DNA of 57,543 nucleotides from a virus: positions 1-57,543 of the IMG/VR virus record IMGVR_UViG_3300021343_000001; one strand, written 5' to 3'. Below the pieces are notes generated by a model, which saw nothing but the letters and a program-made list of their open reading frames with translations, was not told where the DNA came from and did no database searches. Of this stretch, positions 52,879 to 57,543 are shown piece by piece. The first letter of the stretch is position 1. Every line of letters starts with the position of its first letter. The translations under genes were made by a program, and so were the position numbers.

Positions 52879-53880
52879 ATGGACGATCCTACGTCCCATG
52901 ATGCCTCGCGTCAATGCGAGAGTAGCAACACACCAAAAAACAGGAGGGTCTCTGTGAATGACTTCATGCGGTTCATTCACTTCGAGTCCGGTTTGTCTCA
53001 CTACGCACGATGCGCAGCGAGCGCGTTGTCGTATCACGCCGACTTCAAGACCGGCGAAAACGCCTATTGCAGCGTCTCGACGATGGCGTCCTTCTGGGAC
53101 TGCTCGGCTCGATCGATTCAGCGAGGCTTGCGCGAACTCGAAGAGCGCGACCTGATCGACAAGATCGAACGAGTCGGACGCACGACGCTCTACAAACTCG
53201 TACATCCAGACCTCTCGAACGAGGTGGATAGTGAACCTTCCACCCATGACTCACAGTCACAGGGGGGTGACTCACAGTCAGGGGAGGGGGTGACTCACAG
53301 TCAGGGGGGGCATGACTCACAGTCACCCAACCCTTTAGAGACCCTTCCTTCTAACCATTCCCTTACCCCTTTAGAGCAAGAGGAGTCGATCGAGGGGGAG
53401 GTGCAAGATATAAACGTATCGCAAATTGCAAGTGTCGTGCCAGAGTCCTCGTCGATCGAGAAAGATTCAATCACTGAAGATCAACAAGAAGGTGAGGAGG
53501 TAGACGACAGGTTGCCGCACGAGGTCATCAGGGATGCCATGATCGATTACCTGATGATCGAAGATGTGCAACTCGCCATGATGTCGTACACGACGAGGGA
53601 GGACAGGAAGAGGCTCAAACTGGGAACCATCAGCGCATCACTGGCAGCATTGCTTGGTGGTAAGTACACAGTCGAGATGCTCGCGCAGTGGGCGACACAC
53701 AAGGTCGGTGAGTTGATCTCGAGGGAAGTGCACACGAGGCACTGGCAAAAAGCGATTGCCAACCAGGGCGACTTGATTGCATATTTTGCAGACATCGAAG
53801 CAAGGGCGGCGCGAGGAACAGGCAAGGCAGTAGAGGGCCAGCCTGTCGATAACAGTGACCTCGCGAACATGCTCGCTTGA
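52879..53880 (+). CDS. Replication initiator (lambda O-like) containing iterons
   Basis: 333 residues; ATG 52879 behind AGGAGGTGA, a full-length Shine-Dalgarno. Residues about 40-110 are a winged helix (ENAYCSVSTMASFWDCSARS, then IQRGLRELEERDLIDKIERV). A Ser/Gln/Gly-rich linker (about 120-155) is encoded by the iteron DNA, and the C-terminal half is helical (HEVIRDAMIDYLMIEDVQLA), presumably contacting the helicase loader. Initiator, loader and DnaB follow in lambda/P22-like order, so replication is origin-specific and uses the host polymerase. Confidence 0.8.
   Translation: MDDPTSHDASRQCESSNTPKNRRVSVNDFMRFIHFESGLSHYARCAASALSYHADFKTGENAYCSVSTMASFWDCSARSIQRGLRELEERDLIDKIERVGRTTLYKLVHPDLSNEVDSEPSTHDSQSQGGDSQSGEGVTHSQGGHDSQSPNPLETLPSNHSLTPLEQEESIEGEVQDINVSQIASVVPESSSIEKDSITEDQQEGEEVDDRLPHEVIRDAMIDYLMIEDVQLAMMSYTTREDRKRLKLGTISASLAALLGGKYTVEMLAQWATHKVGELISREVHTRHWQKAIANQGDLIAYFADIEARAARGTGKAVEGQPVDNSDLANMLA
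53247..53325. other. Probable replication origin: four palindromic iterons
   Basis: TGACTCACAGTCA occurs at 53247-53259, 53268-53280, 53291-53303 and 53313-53325, spaced 21, 23 and 22 bases, about two helical turns. Each is itself a TGACT/AGTCA dyad. They lie inside the initiator gene, as in lambda. A pyrimidine-rich stretch with two CCCTTTAGAG copies (about 53331-53376) and an A/T-rich stretch near 53405-53435 follow and could be the unwinding region. Confidence 0.8.
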
Positions 53881-53891
53881 GGAGGAGAGGA

Positions 53892-54656
53892 ATGAGCTGG
53901 AATCCAGACGACAAGATCGACTTCGGGGCAAAGCGCGCGCAGTGCAGACAGTGCGGCGCGCCGACGACCTCGAAGACGGCGACGATGAAGGGCCCCTTCG
54001 GGGAGATGATGACCGTGACGATGCGTAGCGCATACTGCTCTGAGGAGTGCGAGCGCATCTATGATGCTCGTCTCGCTGCGCACGCGGCACGCACAGCCAC
54101 GCTAGGCGTTTTTATGGGCGCAGGTGTGTCCGAGAGAATGCAACGCGAATACGAGGACGTGAGGGACGATGTGATCGTGCCTCCAGAGTTGCGCGATCTC
54201 ATCGACCCGGAGCACCGCCGCCGCGCGGTGCACATCCATGGCAGACCATGCACGGGGAAAACAACGCTCGCGTTGTACGCGCTCGACAGGATGGCGCAGG
54301 GCAAGCAGATCGCGAACGCGGTCTACACGCTCGAGGCAGACATGCTGCGTGACCTGAAACCCTTTGGCGAGCGGCTCGAGCATTACATCAGCGCGGACCT
54401 TCTTATCATCGACCGTTGCGGCATCGTCGCTGCGTCGGTCAAGGATATCGAACTGATCGATACGCTCATCTATCACCGCGAGGCGCGCGGCGCGTACACC
54501 ATCACGATCAGCCGCATGACGCTGAAGCAGCTCATGCAGGACACAGAGCGTGGGCTTTACAGCGAGAGCGTGATTCAACGCCTCGTGAAACTCGCGGGCT
54601 CGGTGCGTCAGCTCGAAACGGCGAACAATAACTTCGTGCTCGCGGGGTTGAAATGA
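53892..54656 (+). CDS. DnaC-like helicase loader (AAA+ ATPase)
   Basis: 254 residues; ATG 53892 behind GGAGGAGAGG. N-terminal zinc-finger-like CRQCGAP and CSEEC (about residues 17-60), then Walker A HGRPCTGKTTLA (about 119-130), Walker B ADLLIID (about 170-176) and TITISRMTLKQLM sensor-like segment. It loads the DnaB encoded next onto the origin. Walker B ends IIDRC rather than the usual IIDD/E, so hydrolysis may be altered. Confidence 0.8.
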   Translation: MSWNPDDKIDFGAKRAQCRQCGAPTTSKTATMKGPFGEMMTVTMRSAYCSEECERIYDARLAAHAARTATLGVFMGAGVSERMQREYEDVRDDVIVPPELRDLIDPEHRRRAVHIHGRPCTGKTTLALYALDRMAQGKQIANAVYTLEADMLRDLKPFGERLEHYISADLLIIDRCGIVAASVKDIELIDTLIYHREARGAYTITISRMTLKQLMQDTERGLYSESVIQRLVKLAGSVRQLETANNNFVLAGLK

Positions 54657-56110
54657 CGGACTTTAGCAAGGAAGCATGGGGCGATGCGTGGAATCACAGG
54701 GCGGCGAAAGACGAGCGACGAAAGATGAATGACCTCGAGCAGATCCAAAGGGCAGCACTACACGATGACCGCGCCGAGCGTTGCCTGATTCGCGCGCTGA
54801 TGATCAAGCCCTCGCTCATCGAGGGGGTCAGCGACAGGCTCGACCCAAAGCACATCTACGCAGAATCGCATCGCATCATCTATCGCGCGTTGCTCGAGCT
54901 GCGCGAGCGCGGCGACCTGAAGGATGGCGCGAGCGAGGGGCAGGCGGCGGAGTTCCGCGTCGCTGAATACCTCCAGGTGCACGGGTTGCTCGAAGCGGCG
55001 GGGGGCGGTCAGAACATCCTGTCAATCGGCGTCGGTGATGCGATCGCCTCGCAGGTCGAGGAGTATGTGCGTCCGGTCCTCAAGGCTGGCATCCTGCGCG
55101 AAGCGGCGGCGCTTGGTGATGAGATCGCCAAGACGGTGCACGAGGTCGATCAGGTCGATGCCTGGGCCGAACGCATGACGCGCAGGCTCACCGAGATTAC
55201 CAGCGCGGGGAGACCACGCGGCGCGATCGTTGGACCGAAAGAGAGCGTCAAGCGTGCGCTTCGCCATGTCGAGGAGAGCGCCGAGACGCGAGGACGCACG
55301 GGCGTCCCGTCGGGGTTTATCGACCTCGACGACATCACGGGCGGGTGGCAAAACTCGGACCTGATCATCATCGGCGCGCGCCCCTCGATGGGAAAGTCAC
55401 TGCTCGCCGGTCAGATGGCATACCATGCTTGCGCGCCTGGGCTCGACGAGGATGGCAGGGAGCGCCCCGCGTTGCACAAGGGATTGATCTTCTCGATCGA
55501 GATGCCTGCGTTTCAGTGGACGCTCCGCGAGGCGATCGGGCGTGCGCAGATCGAGGCGTCGAAGGTGCACCACGGGATGCTCAATGACAGGGAGTGGCCG
55601 ATGCTCATCAAGGCGATGGGTGAACTTGGCGAGGCGCGAGTCTGGATCGACGAGACGCCTGGCATCAAACTCGGGCAGTTGATCGATCAGTCAAGACGCG
55701 CGAAGGAGATTCACGACATCGACTATATCCTTGTCGATTACCTCCAACTCGTGCGTCCCTCGCAGTCGCTGCGCTCAAGGCAAGAGGAGATCGGGCGAAC
55801 CAGCGGCGCGTTGAAGGAACTCGCCAAGGAACTCGACGTGCCTGTCATCGCGCTCGCGCAGCTTAACCGGGAACTCGAGAAGCGACAGGACAAGCGCCCT
55901 CGCAACAGTGATCTTCGCGAGGCTGGGGACATCGAGCAGGACGCGGACGTGATCGGCTTCATTCACCGAGAGGAGGTCTACAGCGGTAAGCAGGAGGACG
56001 CAGGCAAGGCAGAACTCCTCATCACCAAGCATCGCAACGGTGCGCTCGGCACCGTCAATCTGAAGTTCGACGGCGCGCGACTGAGGTTCCGCAGCGTCGA
56101 TCCTTTTTGA
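54653..56110 (+). CDS. dnaB: Replicative DNA helicase, DnaB-like
   Basis: 485 residues; starts in the loader's stop. The N-terminal domain has ALHDDRAERCLIRALMIKPS and HIYAESHRIIYRALLELRER. The RecA-like domain has Walker A IIGARPSMGKSLLA, Walker B IDYILVDYLQLVRP, and the DnaB signature VPVIALAQLNRELEKRQDKR, then SDLREAGDIEQDADVI. It unwinds DNA for the host replisome. Confidence 0.93.
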   Translation: MTDFSKEAWGDAWNHRAAKDERRKMNDLEQIQRAALHDDRAERCLIRALMIKPSLIEGVSDRLDPKHIYAESHRIIYRALLELRERGDLKDGASEGQAAEFRVAEYLQVHGLLEAAGGGQNILSIGVGDAIASQVEEYVRPVLKAGILREAAALGDEIAKTVHEVDQVDAWAERMTRRLTEITSAGRPRGAIVGPKESVKRALRHVEESAETRGRTGVPSGFIDLDDITGGWQNSDLIIIGARPSMGKSLLAGQMAYHACAPGLDEDGRERPALHKGLIFSIEMPAFQWTLREAIGRAQIEASKVHHGMLNDREWPMLIKAMGELGEARVWIDETPGIKLGQLIDQSRRAKEIHDIDYILVDYLQLVRPSQSLRSRQEEIGRTSGALKELAKELDVPVIALAQLNRELEKRQDKRPRNSDLREAGDIEQDADVIGFIHREEVYSGKQEDAGKAELLITKHRNGALGTVNLKFDGARLRFRSVDPF

Positions 56111-56180
56111 AATTCGTTGTTGCACGATGCATTTCGATGTGTCACGGTGGTTGAGTCTCGAAACAAAGGAGGTTCAAGAC

Positions 56181-56477
56181 ATGACAGCGAAAGTCAACAT
56201 TAGCCTGCGCATCGACGCTCGAGCGATCGAGGAGGCAGACAGGCACGTCGAGTGGATGCGCGAGCATCACGGCGTCGAGATCACGAGGTCGGATGCGCTG
56301 CGCATGGCGATCAACACCGGGCAGATCCTCGCGGTTCAGCATCGCATGAAGGAGGGTTGGGTGAGTGATGACTTGCCAGCGTGTGAGGCTTGCGGGGTCG
56401 AAGGCGATCACGCGAGTTGCTCGAGTGAGGACGGCGATGATTCGTTTTACGTGTGCAAGGGATGCCTTGCCGATTGA
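56181..56477 (+). CDS. Ribbon-helix-helix protein with C-terminal zinc finger (98 aa)
   Basis: ATG 56181 behind AAAGGAGGTT, one of the strongest ribosome sites in the window. Residues 1-45 (KVNISLRIDARAIEEADRHV then TRSDALRMAINTG) fit a ribbon-helix-helix DNA binder. The C-terminus has CEACG and CKGC, a likely zinc knuckle, with a Ser/Asp loop between. Fusion of RHH and zinc knuckle in under 100 residues is unusual. Possible early regulator. Confidence 0.65.
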   Translation: MTAKVNISLRIDARAIEEADRHVEWMREHHGVEITRSDALRMAINTGQILAVQHRMKEGWVSDDLPACEACGVEGDHASCSSEDGDDSFYVCKGCLAD

Positions 56478-56491
56478 GGAGGAGAGGAGAG

Positions 56492-57370
56492 ATGACGAGA
56501 CGCATCGAGAAGTACGAAGACATCAAGTGGGAAAACGACGTGAGCGAGCCGCTCACGAGCACCGAGTGCAGGCGTGCGATCGGGCTCGAGCCTGGGGTGT
56601 ACTACACGCAAGAGTGCAAGGCTGAACGAGATGGCGTGTCGTATGCCATCGAGCGGCAAAAAGCTGGCGAGCAAGTGAGGTCGAGGAGCAGCGCAGGGTG
56701 GAAACTCAAGTGGCAGTTCGTGCTTTGCCGCGATGGGTTGCCATCCACGAACGCGACGCGCGATGATGACATCACCGTCGATCATCCTGACGCCTACGTC
56801 GCGGCTGTCGAGAACGCACAACCCACGCCAGCGAGGTTGCTCCCCAAGGTCATCGCGCGCTCCAAGTACGACGAGGACATCAAGGCGCGTGACGAACAGA
56901 TCGAGCGGCTTCGCGCCAGCCTCGGGAAAGCGTCGCGTCGCGCCGACCTTGCAGAGCGTGACCTTCACGTCGCGCAAAACAAGGTGACTCGCATCAAGCC
57001 TCGCGCCATCGACTTGCATCCCGACGTGGCCAACGGGCTCAACATCGCGCGCCGCATCGAGGGTGAGTTGCAAGAGTTGGCGCAGGAGATCGTAACGGGG
57101 GCGAAGGGGCTGACCGTCGAGCAAATCGTGATGGAGGTCGAGCACAAGCGAAAGCAACTCGACGCTTGCAGGGTCGAACTCGCGACGGCGCTGCTCGAGG
57201 TGACGAAACCAGGCGCGCCGATGACGAGTGAGGAGAGAGTGCGCGAGCAGGCGGTGATGATGCGCAACGATGGGAAGTCGTTGCTCGAGATTTGCCGACT
57301 GCTCAACCGCAAGCATAACGCGGACTACAAGCCAGAGCACATCAAGGCGATGCTCGAGGAGGTGGCGTGA
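56492..57370 (+). CDS. Hypothetical coiled-coil protein with C-terminal HTH (292 aa)
   Basis: ATG 56492 behind GAGGAGAGGAGAG. N-terminal region with CRRAIGLEPGVYYTQECKAE; a long central coiled coil (DIKARDEQIERLRASLGKAS, RRADLAERDLHVAQNK); the C-terminal MMRNDGKSLLEICRLLNRKH resembles a helix-turn-helix of resolvase/sigma-like type. Function unknown. Overlaps the next gene at the ATG. Confidence 0.7.
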   Translation: MTRRIEKYEDIKWENDVSEPLTSTECRRAIGLEPGVYYTQECKAERDGVSYAIERQKAGEQVRSRSSAGWKLKWQFVLCRDGLPSTNATRDDDITVDHPDAYVAAVENAQPTPARLLPKVIARSKYDEDIKARDEQIERLRASLGKASRRADLAERDLHVAQNKVTRIKPRAIDLHPDVANGLNIARRIEGELQELAQEIVTGAKGLTVEQIVMEVEHKRKQLDACRVELATALLEVTKPGAPMTSEERVREQAVMMRNDGKSLLEICRLLNRKHNADYKPEHIKAMLEEVA

Positions 57371-57543
57371 TGAGGATCGACTCAGAAAGGCGATATTTCA
57401 AACTCAACGAGAAGGGCAGGGCGATCTTCGAGGAGTACTCGGAGGCGCGCGCCAAGGCGATCAGGGAGAAGCTCGAAGCGGCCAGGGCGTTGCTCGAGGC
57501 GGAAGGTTTACCAGAGGATGCAGACAAGCTCGGGTTGTTCCCG
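57370..57543 (+). CDS. Hypothetical protein, 5' part of the gene crossing the junction
   Basis: ATG 57370 overlaps the previous TGA behind GAGGAGGTGGC. The 58 codons present here continue at base 2 of the window; see the entry there. The last 127 bases duplicate the first 127. Confidence 0.8.
   Translation, partial: MRIDSERRYFKLNEKGRAIFEEYSEARAKAIREKLEAARALLEAEGLPEDADKLGLFP
57417..57543. repeat. Terminal direct repeat, right copy
   Basis: Identical to 1-127, without a mismatch. Confidence 0.9.

Noticed and set aside
1-57543. Integrase, transposase, insertion sequence or CRISPR array
   Set aside because: I looked for integrase R...HxxR...Y patterns, DDE motifs, IS-type inverted ends and spaced repeats and saw none; the largest repeats are those listed.

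Overview
The window is a complete, circularly closed genome of a tailed phage with a contractile tail (myovirus morphology, Caudoviricetes), drawn as a linear contig. Bases 1-127 recur exactly at 57417-57543, and a gene that starts at 57370 continues in frame at base 2, so the unique genome is about 57,416 bp. Base composition is GC-rich. Almost every gene has a Shine-Dalgarno of the AGGAGAG type and overlaps its neighbour by 1-10 bases. A lipobox protein and other secreted or membrane proteins in the lysis region suggest a Gram-negative host, but the host cannot be named from the sequence. I see no integrase, partition system, RNA polymerase or DNA polymerase.

Layout. (1) 52.9-57.5 kb and, across the junction, 0-8.7 kb: a rightward early transcription unit. 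It starts with a lambda-O-like initiator carrying four iterons (probable origin), a DnaC-like loader and a DnaB helicase, and runs into a long train of small accessory genes: SLOG/DUF2493-like, VRR-NUC-like nuclease, MazG-like, two HTH proteins, several small membrane proteins and a tRNA-like locus. (2) 8.7-20.5 kb: small terminase, accessory genes (including a metallophosphoesterase), large terminase, a DUF1073 portal fused to a ChaB-like segment and a 2H-phosphoesterase (Acb1-like) domain, a DUF7768/DUF4406-like protein and a Mu gpF-like head protein. (3) 20.5-22.4 kb: a leftward block of five small genes. (4) 22.5-41.6 kb: DUF2213 protease/scaffold, decoration protein, major capsid protein, neck genes, tail sheath, tube, frameshifted tail chaperone, tape measure, baseplate (Dit-like, plug, hub, gp138-like spike, gp25-like, J-like, DUF2612), fibres and a tailspike. 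(5) 41.6-46.0 kb: lysis-related genes behind a strong promoter, and a second phosphoesterase. (6) 46.0-49.5 kb: a leftward block with a split ERF annealing protein and a small protein with two CsrA-like segments. (7) 49.5-52.7 kb: an XRE-like regulator, a Dam-type methyltransferase, small genes, tRNA-Ala(CGC) and a leftward gene.

Working model. The phage borrows the host replisome through initiator, loader and DnaB. The most unusual part is the control circuitry of the two leftward blocks. Four leftward genes share a 16-base leader that puts AAGGAG in the hexaloop of a small hairpin, the shape recognised by CsrA/RsmE proteins, and the same block encodes a CsrA-like protein. Two of these leaders lie behind similar TTGACG promoters with a common AT-rich 15-mer, one of them divergent from the XRE-like gene. 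A promoter-hairpin-hairpin-terminator unit at 47.35-47.46 kb looks like a small RNA whose exposed segments are anti-Shine-Dalgarno. The ERF gene is broken by three tandem copies of an 8-bp unit that two copies would restore.
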